Notes under the pieces: generated by a model
What the model saw: only the letters and a program-made list of their open reading frames with translations
Database searches by the model: none
What the model was told of the DNA's origin: nothing
In this document: in pieces, positions 55,047-64,000 of the stretch
Position numbering within the stretch: the first letter of the stretch is position 1
Layout of the letters: the number at the start of each line of letters is the position of its first letter
Program-made: the position numbers and the translations under genes
From: Thiohalophilus thiocyanatoxydans
GTDB taxonomy: Bacteria > Pseudomonadota > Gammaproteobacteria > UBA6429 > Thiohalophilaceae
DNA: 64,000 nucleotides
NCBI RefSeq assembly: GCF_004366735.1
Contig: NZ_SOQX01000010.1
Coordinates: 1 to 64,000 of the forward strand
Reading direction: 5' to 3'

Positions 55047-57893
55047 ATGGACACGATCCACATCAAGGGTGCACGCACCCACAATCTCAAGAACATCGAT
55101 CTGGATCTGCCGCGCGACAAACTGATCGTGATTACCGGCCTGTCCGGTTCCGGCAAATCGTCGCTCGCCTTCGACACCATCTATGCCGAGGGCCAGCGCC
55201 GCTACGTGGAATCGCTCTCCGCTTACGCCCGCCAGTTCCTGTCGGTGATGGAAAAGCCCGATGTGGATCACATCGAGGGGCTGTCGCCGGCCATCTCCAT
55301 CGAGCAGAAGTCCACCTCGCACAATCCCCGCTCCACGGTCGGCACCATCACCGAAATCTACGACTATCTGCGTCTGCTGTTCGCCCGCGCCGGCGAGCCA
55401 CGCTGCCCGGAACACGACACCGTCCTGGACGCGCAGACCGTCAGTCAGATGGTGGACCACATTCTGGCCCAGCCCGAGGGTACCCGGCTGATGCTGCTGG
55501 CGCCGGTAATCGACGATCGCAAGGGCGAACACGAACAGGTGTTCGACACCCTGCGCGCCGAGGGCTATATCCGCGCCCGGGTCGACGGCGAGGTGGTGGA
55601 GCTGGACGATCTGCCCGCGCTGGACAAGCGGCGCAAGCACACCATCGAGGCGGTGGTGGATCGCTTCAAGGTGCGCGCCGATCTGCAAACCCGGCTGGCC
55701 GACTCCATCGAAACCGCGCTGAACCTGGGCGGCGGCGTGATCCGGGTTGCCTATATGGATGGGGACCAGCCGGATCTGGTCTTCTCCGCCAACTACGCCT
55801 GCCCGGTCTGCGGCTACTCGCTGAGCGAGCTGGAGCCGCGGCTGTTCTCCTTCAACAACCCGGCCGGCGCCTGTCCCAGTTGCGACGGCCTGGGCATGCG
55901 CCAGTATTTCGATCCCCAGCGGGTGGTCAGCCACCCGGAACTGAGTCTGAGCAGCGGCGCCATCCGTGGCTGGGATCGGCGCAATGTCTATTACTTCCAG
56001 ATGCTGCTGTCGCTGTCGCGCCATTACGACTTCGACATGGACAGCGCTTTCGAGGATCTGCCCAAATCTCTGCAGCAGATCATTCTCCACGGCAGCGGCG
56101 AGGAGAAGATCGAGTTTGTCTATTTCAACGAGCGCGGCGGCGAGCACAAAAAGCGCCAGCCGTTCGAGGGGGTCATCCCCAACATGCAGCGCCGCTATCG
56201 CGAGACCGAGTCCAACGTGGTGCGCGAGGAACTGGCCAAGTACCTGAGCCATCAGTCCTGTCCCGACTGCCATGGCACCCGGCTGAACAGCCAGGCCCGG
56301 CATGTGTTTGTCACCGACAAGACCCTGCCCGATGTCACCGCCATGGCCATCGATACGGCGCATCACTTTTTCAGTACCCTCGAACTGCCCGGCCGACGCG
56401 GCAAGATTGCCGAAAAAATCCTCAAGGAGATTACCCTGCGGCTCAACTTTCTGGTCAACGTGGGACTGGAGTATCTGAGCCTGGATCGCAGCGCCGACAC
56501 CCTCTCCGGCGGTGAGGCGCAGCGTATCCGTCTGGCCAGCCAGATCGGCGCCGGGCTGGTGGGGGTCATGTACGTGCTGGATGAGCCCTCCATCGGCCTG
56601 CATCAACGGGACAACAGTCGACTGCTCAATACCCTTTATCATTTAAGGGATTTGGGCAACACCGTGATCGTGGTGGAGCACGACGAGGAGGCGATTCTGA
56701 GCGCCGATCACGTGCTGGATATCGGCCCCGGGGCCGGCGCCCACGGCGGCCATATCGTGGCTCAGGGCACGCCACAGCAGATTATGGCGAGCCCCGACTC
56801 CCTCACCGGCCAGTACCTGGCCGGCCACAAAGCCATTGCCGTGCCGGCCACGCGCACCCCCACCGGCGATCGCTGGCTGTCGATCCACGGCGCCCGGGGC
56901 AACAATCTGCAGAATGTGACGATCGACATCCCGGTGGGGCTGATGACCGCGGTCACCGGCGTCTCCGGTTCGGGCAAATCGACCCTGATCAACGACACCC
57001 TCTATTTGCACGCCGCCGCCGAGATCAACCAGGCGGGCCAGGAGCCGGCGCCCTGCGACGAGATCGCCGGCCTGGGCCAGTTCGACAAGGTGGTGGACAT
57101 CGACCAGAGCCCCATCGGCCGCACTCCCCGCTCCAATCCGGCCACCTATACCCAGCTGTTCACCCCCATCCGGGAGCTGTTTGCCGGCACCCAGGAGGCC
57201 CGCGCGCGGGGTTACAACCCCGGCCGCTTCAGCTTCAACGTCAAGGGCGGACGCTGCGAGGCGTGCCAGGGCGACGGCGTGATCAAGGTGGAGATGCACT
57301 TTCTGCCGGATATCTACGTGCCCTGCGATGTCTGCAAGGGCAAGCGCTATAACCGCGAGACCCTGGAGATCAAATACAAGGGCCGGAACATCTTTGAGGT
57401 GCTGGAGATGACCGTCGAGGATGCACTGGGCTTTTTCGACGCCGTGCCGGCGATCAAGCGTAAGCTGCAGACCCTGATGGACGTGGGCCTCACCTATATC
57501 AAGCTGGGCCAGAACGCCACCACCCTCTCCGGCGGCGAGGCGCAGCGGGTCAAACTGGCACGCGAGCTGTCCAAGCGCGACACCGGCAATACCCTGTATA
57601 TCCTGGACGAGCCGACCACCGGCCTGCACTTTTACGACATCGAACAGCTGCTGGCCGTCCTGCACCGCCTGCGCGATCACGGCAACACCATCGTGATCAT
57701 CGAGCACAACCTGGATGTAATCAAAACCGCCGACTGGATCATCGACATGGGACCCGAAGGCGGCAACAAGGGCGGTACCCTGGTCTGTGCCGGCACCCCG
57801 GAAGAGGTGGCCGAATACGACAGCTCACATACCGGCGTTTATCTCAAACCGGTCCTCGAAGCCCAGCACAAACGCGACAAGAAGCGCGCCTGA
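55047..57893 (+). CDS. uvrA: excinuclease ABC subunit A (UvrA)
   Basis: A 948-residue DNA damage recognition ATPase. Walker A motifs are [14 protein letters not shown] and [14 protein letters not shown]; signature motifs [18 protein letters not shown] and [17 protein letters not shown]. Zinc modules have [17 protein letters not shown] and the later [16 protein letters not shown]. Length is standard. TATAGT at 55012-55017 may be its -10. No LexA box was found in the 291-bp upstream gap (54756-55046), which otherwise shows no gene. Confidence 0.98.
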   Translation: MDTIHIKGARTHNLKNIDLDLPRDKLIVITGLSGSGKSSLAFDTIYAEGQRRYVESLSAYARQFLSVMEKPDVDHIEGLSPAISIEQKSTSHNPRSTVGTITEIYDYLRLLFARAGEPRCPEHDTVLDAQTVSQMVDHILAQPEGTRLMLLAPVIDDRKGEHEQVFDTLRAEGYIRARVDGEVVELDDLPALDKRRKHTIEAVVDRFKVRADLQTRLADSIETALNLGGGVIRVAYMDGDQPDLVFSANYACPVCGYSLSELEPRLFSFNNPAGACPSCDGLGMRQYFDPQRVVSHPELSLSSGAIRGWDRRNVYYFQMLLSLSRHYDFDMDSAFEDLPKSLQQIILHGSGEEKIEFVYFNERGGEHKKRQPFEGVIPNMQRRYRETESNVVREELAKYLSHQSCPDCHGTRLNSQARHVFVTDKTLPDVTAMAIDTAHHFFSTLELPGRRGKIAEKILKEITLRLNFLVNVGLEYLSLDRSADTLSGGEAQRIRLASQIGAGLVGVMYVLDEPSIGLHQRDNSRLLNTLYHLRDLGNTVIVVEHDEEAILSADHVLDIGPGAGAHGGHIVAQGTPQQIMASPDSLTGQYLAGHKAIAVPATRTPTGDRWLSIHGARGNNLQNVTIDIPVGLMTAVTGVSGSGKSTLINDTLYLHAAAEINQAGQEPAPCDEIAGLGQFDKVVDIDQSPIGRTPRSNPATYTQLFTPIRELFAGTQEARARGYNPGRFSFNVKGGRCEACQGDGVIKVEMHFLPDIYVPCDVCKGKRYNRETLEIKYKGRNIFEVLEMTVEDALGFFDAVPAIKRKLQTLMDVGLTYIKLGQNATTLSGGEAQRVKLARELSKRDTGNTLYILDEPTTGLHFYDIEQLLAVLHRLRDHGNTIVIIEHNLDVIKTADWIIDMGPEGGNKGGTLVCAGTPEEVAEYDSSHTGVYLKPVLEAQHKRDKKRA

Positions 57894-57938
57894 ACAACTG
57901 TTCCAAATTCATGTCTACTTTATACTCTGGCTAATCCC

Positions 57939-58018
57939 GTAGGTCACGCTGGCGTTAGCCTGCGTGACGCCCTGCGAATAGAAGGGTGTCAGGTAGCACT
58001 GCGCGCAACCTGACCTAC
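57939..58018. repeat. REP/BIME family 1, copy D
   Basis: The best-preserved copy: it starts GTAGGTCACGCTGGCG, has GCCTGCGTGAC, then GGTGTCAGGTAGC and ends GCGCAACCTGACCTAC. The ends are GTAGGTCA and its exact complement. It lies between the convergent uvrA and SAM hydroxide adenosyltransferase genes. Confidence 0.88.
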
Positions 58019-58022
58019 TCCT

Positions 58023-58769
58023 CTAGGGGCCAGGGGCCGGATCCTGTATCGCCAGCTTGTCACCCACGCACAGGTTCAAGCGTTCGGCAACGCTGTCACC
58101 GTACAGTGCCAGCTCGACCAACCCCACCGAGTTGCGATACCAGAACGGCCGCCCCTTTTCCGCCAAAGAAAAGGTCCGGGTGTACTCGAGCATCTGATCC
58201 CCGATCTGCAGTTGTTGATCCGTGCCGAGTGTCTCGGACCGGATGCCGGTCATGGCATTGCCATAGTGATCGAAATAGATAATCTCGTACAGGTCCGACG
58301 GCCAGTCGGGACTCAGCAGTTTGTTAACCGAAATGCGCTCGGCATCGGGCATTCGCCCCAACGCCAGCTGCGCCGCCACCGGCGCAAACAGGTCGCGACC
58401 ATGGAAGGAATCGGACAGTTGTGACGGCCGCCAGGTAATTTCCCAGGCCTCGACTTCCCCGGCCAGCTTGATCACGGTATTGAACAGGGTATTGGCCGGA
58501 CCGACGAACCAGTGATTGTCGGCGCGGACGATCACCGGGCGGCGATTCGGATGCCCGACGCCCGGATCCACCACCGAGACGAACACGGATTGGTCGGGAA
58601 ACGGTTCGCATAGTGCCGCCAGCAGATAGGCGGCGGCACGGGCATTGAAGGTCGGCGCATCGTGCATCAGATCGATCACCGGCACATTCGGCGCCTGGCG
58701 GGCCAGCACCGCCTTCATCTGCCCGACATAGGGGCCTGCATAGCCAAAATCCGTAAACAGCACAATCAT
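58023..58769 (-). CDS. SAM hydroxide adenosyltransferase (DUF62 family)
   Basis: A 248-residue enzyme of the fluorinase/chlorinase superfamily; most bacterial members hydrolyse SAM to adenosine and methionine. Motifs: VLFTDFGYAGPYVGQMKAVL, DLMHDAP, VFVSVVDPGVGH, DNHWFVGPANTLF, FHGRDLFAPVAA and IIYFDHYGNAMTGI. No halogenase-specific feature can be judged by eye. Its role in this cell is unknown. It follows REP copy D and is convergent with uvrA. Confidence 0.88.
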   Translation of the reverse strand: MIVLFTDFGYAGPYVGQMKAVLARQAPNVPVIDLMHDAPTFNARAAAYLLAALCEPFPDQSVFVSVVDPGVGHPNRRPVIVRADNHWFVGPANTLFNTVIKLAGEVEAWEITWRPSQLSDSFHGRDLFAPVAAQLALGRMPDAERISVNKLLSPDWPSDLYEIIYFDHYGNAMTGIRSETLGTDQQLQIGDQMLEYTRTFSLAEKGRPFWYRNSVGLVELALYGDSVAERLNLCVGDKLAIQDPAPGP

Positions 58770-58943
58770 GTCGCACCCGATACGTTCGAATCGTCAGTCT
58801 TTAAGATAGGCAACGAATGATTCAATGACCAGCGAGGATTTATGCCCTTCAGGGTATAGCGAATTTAGAAAACACTGAATATTCGATTCGGTGAGTTCAG
58901 TGTCTTGGCTGGTTCCGCCTTTTTGATTCGTGATGCCCAAAAC

Positions 58944-58972
58944 AAAAAAAGCCGGGCAATGCCCGGCTTTTA
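58944..58972 (-). terminator. rho-independent terminator of the alpha operon
   Basis: On the minus strand AAAAGCCGGGCATTGCCCGGC is followed by seven T, 21 bp after the rplQ stop. Confidence 0.93.
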
Positions 58973-58993
58973 TTCGGAAGCTGAACCTGTCGT

Positions 58994-59401
58994 TCAGGCT
59001 TCGGCGTTTTCGGTCGCCGGTTCCTCGGCAGAGACTTCCGGTGCCGGGCGATCGACCAGTTCGACATAGGCCATCGGCGCGTTGTCACCGGTACGGAAAC
59101 CGCACTTGAGAATACGTAGATAACCGCCGGGACGATCCTGATAACGCGGACCCAGCTCATTGAAGAGCTTGGTTACGGTCTCGCGATCGCGCAGACGGTT
59201 GAACGCCAGGCGTCGGTTGGCCACACTGTCAGTCTTGGCCAGCGTGAGTAACGGTTCGACGGTGCGCCGCAATTCCTTGGCCTTGGGCAAGGTGGTGCGG
59301 ATCAATTCATTCTGGAACAGGGAAACGGACATATTGCGGTACATCGCCTTGCGATGCGGGCTGTTCCGGTTGAGCTTTCGACCACTTTGACGATGACGCA
59401 T
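58994..59401 (-). CDS. rplQ: 50S ribosomal protein L17
   Basis: A 135-residue protein starting [20 protein letters not shown], with [20 protein letters not shown] and [20 protein letters not shown]. The acidic C-terminal tail ([14 protein letters not shown]) is a family-typical extension. Last gene of the alpha operon. Confidence 0.98.
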   Translation of the reverse strand: MRHRQSGRKLNRNSPHRKAMYRNMSVSLFQNELIRTTLPKAKELRRTVEPLLTLAKTDSVANRRLAFNRLRDRETVTKLFNELGPRYQDRPGGYLRILKCGFRTGDNAPMAYVELVDRPAPEVSAEEPATENAEA

Positions 59402-59443
59402 GGTTCTAAATCCTAAACTAGATTCGTTAAACAGTCAGAAGCT

Positions 59444-60439
59444 TCAGGAAGCTTCCTTGTCCTTCAGGCTTGCCGGCGGCCAGTTTTCCAGGCGCATACC
59501 CAGTGACAATCCACGGGAGGCCAGCACGTCCTTGATTTCGGTCAGGGACTTCTTGCCCAGATTCGGTGTTTTGAGCAGTTCCACCTCGGTGCGCTGAATC
59601 AGATCACCGATGTAGTAAATCTGTTCCGCCTTGAGGCAGTTGGCGGAGCGGACAGTCAGTTCCAGATCATCGACCGGACGCAGCAGAATCGGATCAATTT
59701 CCGGCTCCTGCTCGGCGGGCGTGGACTCTTCCTTGCCGCGCAGATCGACAAAGGCAGACAACTGGTCCTGAAGAATGGTTGCCGCACCGCGGATCGCCTC
59801 TTCCGGATCGATAGTGCCGTTGGTTTCAAGTTCGATCGTCAGTTTATCCAGATCGGTCCGTTGCTCAACACGCGCACTGTCGACTACATAGGCGACACGC
59901 TGTATCGGGCTGAAACTGGCATCCAGCTGCAAACGACCGATGGGATGATCCTCTTCTTCGTCATCACCGCGGGTGTTGGCAGCTTCATAACCTCGACCAC
60001 GAGTAATTTTGATGGTCATGCTCAACTCGCCTTCCTTGGTCAGGTTGGCCAGGACATGATCCGGATTAATCACTTCCACATTCTGAATCAGCTGGATGTC
60101 CGCGGCAGTAACCTGTCCGGGACCTTTTTTGTTCAAAGTCAGGGTAGCTTCATCCTCCCCTTCCATGCGCATGGCAACACCCTTGAGGTTCAGCAGAATG
60201 TCGACCACATCTTCCTGAACACCTTCAATGGTAGTATATTCATGCAGAACACCGTCGATTTCCACTTCGGTGATGGCGGCGCCACTCATCGAAGACAGCA
60301 GAATGCGGCGCAGGGCATTACCCAGTGTGTGCCCGAAACCCCTCTCGAGTGGCTCGAGAGTGACCTTGGCATGGGTATCGCTGATTTGCTGAATATCAAC
60401 AATTCGCGGAGTCAGAAAATCTGATACTGAGGCCGTCAT
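59444..60439 (-). CDS. rpoA: RNA polymerase alpha subunit
   Basis: A 331-residue subunit. The N-terminal dimerisation domain (about 1-235) has [20 protein letters not shown] and [20 protein letters not shown]. After a linker, the C-terminal domain (about 250-325) has [20 protein letters not shown] and [19 protein letters not shown], which contact UP elements and activators. Confidence 0.98.
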   Translation of the reverse strand: MTASVSDFLTPRIVDIQQISDTHAKVTLEPLERGFGHTLGNALRRILLSSMSGAAITEVEIDGVLHEYTTIEGVQEDVVDILLNLKGVAMRMEGEDEATLTLNKKGPGQVTAADIQLIQNVEVINPDHVLANLTKEGELSMTIKITRGRGYEAANTRGDDEEEDHPIGRLQLDASFSPIQRVAYVVDSARVEQRTDLDKLTIELETNGTIDPEEAIRGAATILQDQLSAFVDLRGKEESTPAEQEPEIDPILLRPVDDLELTVRSANCLKAEQIYYIGDLIQRTEVELLKTPNLGKKSLTEIKDVLASRGLSLGMRLENWPPASLKDKEAS

Positions 60440-60491
60440 CTATGTCCTCTCAATTTAGTGTTCAAAAGTCCCTGTGTCCTGCTCGAACTGA

Positions 60492-61118
60492 TTACTTGGA
60501 GTACAGCTCGATGACCAGGTGTTCTTTGATATCAGTCGGCAATTCGCTGCGTTCCGGTACGCTCTTGAACGTACCTGTCAGCTTATCGGTATCGACTTCC
60601 AGCCATTCGGCAAATCCGCGGTTCTGAGCCGCATCCGTAGCGCCCTTGATGCGCAGCTGATTGCGGGATTTTTCCGCGACAGCAACCACATCACCCGCCC
60701 GGATCTGCATGGAAGGGATGTTTACCTTGCGACCGTTAACGGTAATAGCGTTGTGCCGAACCAGTTGGCGCGCTTCTGAACGCGAGGCACCAAAGCCCAT
60801 GCGAAATACGACATTGTCCAGACGGCATTCCAGCAACTGCAACAGATTGTCACCGGTGGAACCTTTGAGACGATCGGCTTGTTTATAATAACCGAGGAAC
60901 TGTTTTTCCATGATGCCGTACGAGCGACGCATTTTCTGCTTTTCACGCAACTGGGTTGCGTAATCGGACAAGCGACCACGGCGTTGACCGTGCTGTCCCG
61001 GCGGAAACGGCCGGTTTTCAATCGCACATTTACTGCCGTAGCATTTCTCGCCTTTTAAAAAAAGCTTTTCGCCTTCACGGCGGCACAGGCGGCATTTTGA
61101 ACCAATATATTTAGCCAA
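60492..61118 (-). CDS. rpsD: 30S ribosomal protein S4
   Basis: A 208-residue primary 16S rRNA binder with [21 protein letters not shown]9 and C12 belong to a four-cysteine zinc-type arrangement (CRLC, CYGSKC). The S4 domain has [20 protein letters not shown]. In E. coli S4 represses the alpha operon through a pseudoknot; I did not identify one here. Confidence 0.98.
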   Translation of the reverse strand: MAKYIGSKCRLCRREGEKLFLKGEKCYGSKCAIENRPFPPGQHGQRRGRLSDYATQLREKQKMRRSYGIMEKQFLGYYKQADRLKGSTGDNLLQLLECRLDNVVFRMGFGASRSEARQLVRHNAITVNGRKVNIPSMQIRAGDVVAVAEKSRNQLRIKGATDAAQNRGFAEWLEVDTDKLTGTFKSVPERSELPTDIKEHLVIELYSK

Positions 61119-61133
61119 GGTATTCTCTCCCGC

Positions 61134-61529
61134 TTATACGCGACGTTTCTTCGGAGGACGGCAACCATTGTGAGGAATGGGCGTCACGTCTGCGATGTTG
61201 GTGATACGAAAGCCTTTTGCATTCAATGCACGTACGGCGGATTCGCGTCCCGGCCCCGGGCCCTTGACCCAGACTTCCAGGTTTTTCATTCCATATTCCT
61301 GCGCCATCTCGCCGACACGTTCGGCAGCAACCTGTGCGGCAAACGGCGTGCTCTTGCGAGACCCGCGGAACCCGGAACCGCCGGCAGTCGCCCAGCATAG
61401 TGCGTTACCCTGACGATCCGAGATAGTCACAATCGTATTATTGAATGATGCATGGACGTGAGCAATTCCGTCCGAGACATCACGTTTGACTTTTTTACGT
61501 GTACGAGCTGCTTTAGCTTTGGTTGCCAT
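61134..61529 (-). CDS. rpsK: 30S ribosomal protein S11
   Basis: A 131-residue protein with [38 protein letters not shown] and [15 protein letters not shown], the conserved C-terminus. Between rpsM and rpsD. Confidence 0.98.
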   Translation of the reverse strand: MATKAKAARTRKKVKRDVSDGIAHVHASFNNTIVTISDRQGNALCWATAGGSGFRGSRKSTPFAAQVAAERVGEMAQEYGMKNLEVWVKGPGPGRESAVRALNAKGFRITNIADVTPIPHNGCRPPKKRRV

Positions 61530-61555
61530 ATTTCCAGAAACCTATTTAATGAAAC

Positions 61556-61912
61556 TTATCGTCTGATCGGTTTGCGCGGTCCCTTGCGGGTCCGGGCATT
61601 GGTCCGGGTACGTTGGCCGCGCAGCGGCAAACCACGGCGATGGCGGATTCCGCGGTAGCAACCCAGATCCATCAACCGCTTGATATTCATAGAAACTTCC
61701 CGGCGCAGATCACCTTCCACGCTGATCTTGCCGACTTCGTTACGCAATTTCTCAATCGCGTCATCATCCAGATCACGAATCTTGGCCGTCGGGTCGATCC
61801 CCGCGTCCACACAAATCTGCCGGCCGCGGGTGCGGCCGATGCCGTAAATCGACGTCAGCGCGATATCCGCGTGCTTGTTTACCGGAATGTTGATGCCTGC
61901 AATACGGGCCAT
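61556..61912 (-). CDS. rpsM: 30S ribosomal protein S13
   Basis: A 118-residue protein: [32 protein letters not shown], and the C-terminal [20 protein letters not shown] and KGPRKPIRR, which contacts the P site. It heads the alpha operon after rpmJ. Confidence 0.98.
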   Translation of the reverse strand: MARIAGINIPVNKHADIALTSIYGIGRTRGRQICVDAGIDPTAKIRDLDDDAIEKLRNEVGKISVEGDLRREVSMNIKRLMDLGCYRGIRHRRGLPLRGQRTRTNARTRKGPRKPIRR

Positions 61913-62033
61913 CTAACCTTACTCCTACCGTTCAAATCTCTGAATTAGCCAACCAAGTCTTGCTAAACGGGCAATTTTAATCGCTAACTGCCTGCCCTAG
62001 CAAGGCTTTTTCCGTTTTTTCACCCGCGCCGGG

Positions 62034-62147
62034 TCAGCCCTGGCGCTGTTTGTGCCGCGGATCACTGCAGATCACCCGGATCACCCCATTACGGCGGATG
62101 ATCTTGCAGTTCCGGCACATTTTCTTGACTGATGCACGCACTTTCAT
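62034..62147 (-). CDS. rpmJ: 50S ribosomal protein L36
   Basis: A 37-residue protein read directly from the minus strand: [20 protein letters not shown] then [17 protein letters not shown]. It has the zinc-binding C-x2-C-x12-C-x4-H pattern (C11, C14, C27, H32) of the zinc form. Between secY and rpsM. Confidence 0.97.
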   Translation of the reverse strand: MKVRASVKKMCRNCKIIRRNGVIRVICSDPRHKQRQG

Positions 62148-62187
62148 TGCAGTCTCTCCAAATTCCAGTTCATCTCGTCAGCCCGGT

Positions 62188-63534
62188 CTAGCGCAGCAGA
62201 CCGGACGGGCCGTGGCCCTTCAGGTTGGCCTTTTTCATCAAGCTGTCGTACTGATGCGACATCAGCAGCGCCTGGGTCTGGGCCATGAAATCCATCACAA
62301 CCACCACCACAATCAGCAGCGAGGTTCCGCCAAAATAGAACGGGACCCCCCAGGCCAGAATCAAAAATTCCGGTAACAGGCAGACGGCGGTGATATAGAC
62401 CGCGCCTACCAGGGTCAAACGGCCCAGAATCGAATCGATATAACGGGCCGTCTGTTCACCCGGGCGAATGCCGGGCACAAAGGCACCGGAACGCTTCAGG
62501 TTGTCCGCTGTTTCTTTCGGGTTAAACATCAACGCCGTATAGAAGAAACAGAAGAATATAATCGCCAGGGCATACAGCAGAACATACAGCGGTTGCCCCG
62601 GCGACATCATGGTGGAGATGTCCTGCAGGACACCTGCCGCGCCGCCGGCACCGCCTCCGAACCACCCCAGCAAGGTGGATGGAAACAGAATAATGCTCGA
62701 CGCGAAGATCGGCGGAATAACGCCGGCCATATTAATCTTCAAGGGCAAATGGCTGCTTTGCGCCGCATACATCTTGCGTCCCTGCTGACGCTTGGCGTAA
62801 TTCACCGTGATCCGGCGCTGACCACGCTCCATAAAGACCACAAAAGCAGTCACGCCCAAGGCCAGTGCAAACAGCACCAGAATCTTGCCATAAGCCAGAT
62901 CGCCGGTCCGGCCCATTTCCATCGTTGTCCCGAGGGCCGTCGGCAGTCCGGCAACGATACCCGCGAAAATAATCAGTGAAATGCCGTTGCCGATGCCGCG
63001 CTCGGTAATCTGTTCACCCAGCCACATCAAAAACATGGTACCGGTTACCAGCGTCACCACGGTCGTAAAGAAGAACGTGTTGTGATCAATGATCACCAGT
63101 CCTTCCTGGCGAGACAAGGCGACAGCGACACCCAGCGCCTGGAAAGTCGCCAGTCCCAGCGTCGCCAGCCGGGTATACTGGGTAATCTTGCGTTTGCCGG
63201 CGGCGCCTTCCTTGCTTATCTGCTCAAGCTTGGGGTGCACCTTGGTCAGCAACTGCATGATGATCGAGGCCGAGATGTACGGCATGATCCCCAGTGCGAA
63301 CAATGACAGCCGGGCCAGCGCGCCGCCGGAAAACATGTTGAACATGTCCAGTATCGTACCGCGCTGCTGCTCAACCATCTGAGCCAGTGACTCGGGATCA
63401 ATTCCCGGCACAGTAATAAAAGAGCCAACCCGAAATACCAGCAGAGCCCCGAGCACGAACAGCAAACGCTGACGCAACTCGGTAAACTTGCCCCCGGCCA
63501 TGGCATTGGCCATTCCCTGTCGCGAAGCGCCCAT
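62188..63534 (-). CDS. secY: preprotein translocase subunit SecY
   Basis: A 448-residue channel subunit with ten expected transmembrane helices. [72 protein letters not shown] and [15 protein letters not shown] are SecY signatures. It starts 8 bp after the rplO stop, as in other spc operons. Confidence 0.98.
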   Translation of the reverse strand: MGASRQGMANAMAGGKFTELRQRLLFVLGALLVFRVGSFITVPGIDPESLAQMVEQQRGTILDMFNMFSGGALARLSLFALGIMPYISASIIMQLLTKVHPKLEQISKEGAAGKRKITQYTRLATLGLATFQALGVAVALSRQEGLVIIDHNTFFFTTVVTLVTGTMFLMWLGEQITERGIGNGISLIIFAGIVAGLPTALGTTMEMGRTGDLAYGKILVLFALALGVTAFVVFMERGQRRITVNYAKRQQGRKMYAAQSSHLPLKINMAGVIPPIFASSIILFPSTLLGWFGGGAGGAAGVLQDISTMMSPGQPLYVLLYALAIIFFCFFYTALMFNPKETADNLKRSGAFVPGIRPGEQTARYIDSILGRLTLVGAVYITAVCLLPEFLILAWGVPFYFGGTSLLIVVVVVMDFMAQTQALLMSHQYDSLMKKANLKGHGPSGLLR

Positions 63535-63542
63535 CCCGCGGC

Positions 63543-63977
63543 TTACTCTTCGACCTTGCCGCCGGCGGCCTCAATAGCTTCCCGGGCACCTTTGGTGACG
63601 CGAATGCCCTTGAGGGTGACAGCTTTTTCGAGCTTGCCGGACAGCATGACTTTGGCCCGTTGAATTTCCTTGCTAACGAGGTTGGCCTTTTGCAGCACTG
63701 CCATGTCGATCACGTCAGCATCAAGGTTATTCAACTCATGCAAGCGAATTTCATCGGTGACACGCGCAAGACGAGATTTGAAGCCGACTTTCGGCAGACG
63801 ACGTTGCAGGGGCATCTGGCCGCCTTCAAAGCCCACCTTGGTGAAACCGCCGGAACGCGCTTTCTGGCCTTTGTGACCGCGACCACCTGTCTTGCCCAGA
63901 CCGGAACCAATGCCCCGGCCGCGACGTTTGGCCGGTTTTCTTTCTCCCGGGGTCGGTTTGAGGTTATTCAAATTCAT
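63543..63977 (-). CDS. rplO: 50S ribosomal protein L15
   Basis: A 144-residue protein: [20 protein letters not shown], then [20 protein letters not shown] and [18 protein letters not shown]. It lies between rpmD and secY. Confidence 0.98.
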   Translation of the reverse strand: MNLNNLKPTPGERKPAKRRGRGIGSGLGKTGGRGHKGQKARSGGFTKVGFEGGQMPLQRRLPKVGFKSRLARVTDEIRLHELNNLDADVIDMAVLQKANLVSKEIQRAKVMLSGKLEKAVTLKGIRVTKGAREAIEAAGGKVEE

Positions 63978-63979
63978 GC

Positions 63980-64000
63980 TCAGCTCTCCTCAACCTTTAC
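63980..64000 (-). CDS. rpmD: 3' end of rpmD (ribosomal protein L30)
   Basis: The minus strand encodes ...V-K-V-E-E-S and a TGA ending 2 bp before the rplO ATG. L30 proteins commonly end VKVEE, and rpmD precedes rplO in spc operons. The rest lies beyond the window. Confidence 0.8.
   Translation of the reverse strand, partial: VKVEES

Noticed and set aside
54810-56642. 610-codon open frame opposite uvrA
   Set aside because: Antisense to the UvrA ATPase domains, with no recognisable motif; a codon-bias shadow like the frames opposite cobQ, lpd and recQ.

Overview
The window is chromosomal DNA of a gammaproteobacterium with a GC content near 60% by eye. The evidence is the E. coli-type spc/alpha ribosomal order (rpmD-rplO-secY-rpmJ-rpsM-rpsK-rpsD-rpoA-rplQ), the ribF-ileS-lspA-fkpB-ispH operon, rplU-rpmA-obgE-proB opposite ispB, ampDE, LpoB-type lipoproteins and a complete set of minor type IV pilins. 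A Chromatiales-like, possibly sulfur-oxidising, relative is plausible, but no gene here proves it. I saw no prophage, CRISPR array, restriction system or other defence island.

Layout. 1-9.7 kb: late cobalamin assembly (cbiB, cobD, cobQ, cobS, cobC, cobT, cobU) with a BtuF-like binding protein and ampDE. 9.9-15.9 kb: an AGCS amino-acid symporter, a run of four outer-membrane lipoproteins (LPP20, LpoB, COG3014, LPP20-like) and nadC. 16-23.5 kb: a secreted PPC-like protein, ABC-F factor YheS, a dihydrolipoamide dehydrogenase, RecQ and a YkgJ-type cysteine-cluster protein. 23.6-26.4 kb: a REP-associated tyrosine transposase (RAYT) bounded by its own repeats, tRNA-Thr(CGT), an Irr-like Fur regulator and ThiO. 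26.6-35 kb: fimT-pilV-pilW-pilX-pilY1-pilE. 35.1-47.7 kb: housekeeping operons (ispH to ribF, murJ, rpsT, proB, obgE, rpmA, rplU, ispB). 47.9-58.8 kb: tRNA-Pro(CGG), an HI0933-like flavoprotein, a signal-peptide methyltransferase, three poorly characterised proteins, ssb, yajR, uvrA and a SAM hydroxide adenosyltransferase. 59-64 kb: the alpha operon and the end of the spc operon.

The least ordinary content is between the genes. I see (i) two families of GTAG-type REP/BIME elements, four copies of one and two tandem copies of the other, in the same window as a RAYT; (ii) a 34-bp repeat, three tandem copies upstream of the RAYT and one inverted copy that supplies its stop codon; (iii) arrays of degenerate 7-bp repeats that start at or within a few bases of the stop codons of cobQ, cobS, nadC, lpd, thiO, ispH, ileS and, degenerately, cobT, often containing TGA/TAG/TAA in every unit so that all three frames are closed; (iv) strict alternation of heptad arrays and REPs at cobQ/cobS and lpd/recQ; (v) dispersed elements with a shared 29-bp core, a MITE-like element abutting tRNA-Pro, and a 26-bp inverted-repeat element between convergent genes. 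The heptad arrays and their alternation with REPs are my best candidate for an undescribed system. At the left edge, a partial gene has a leader able to pair with its own start codon.
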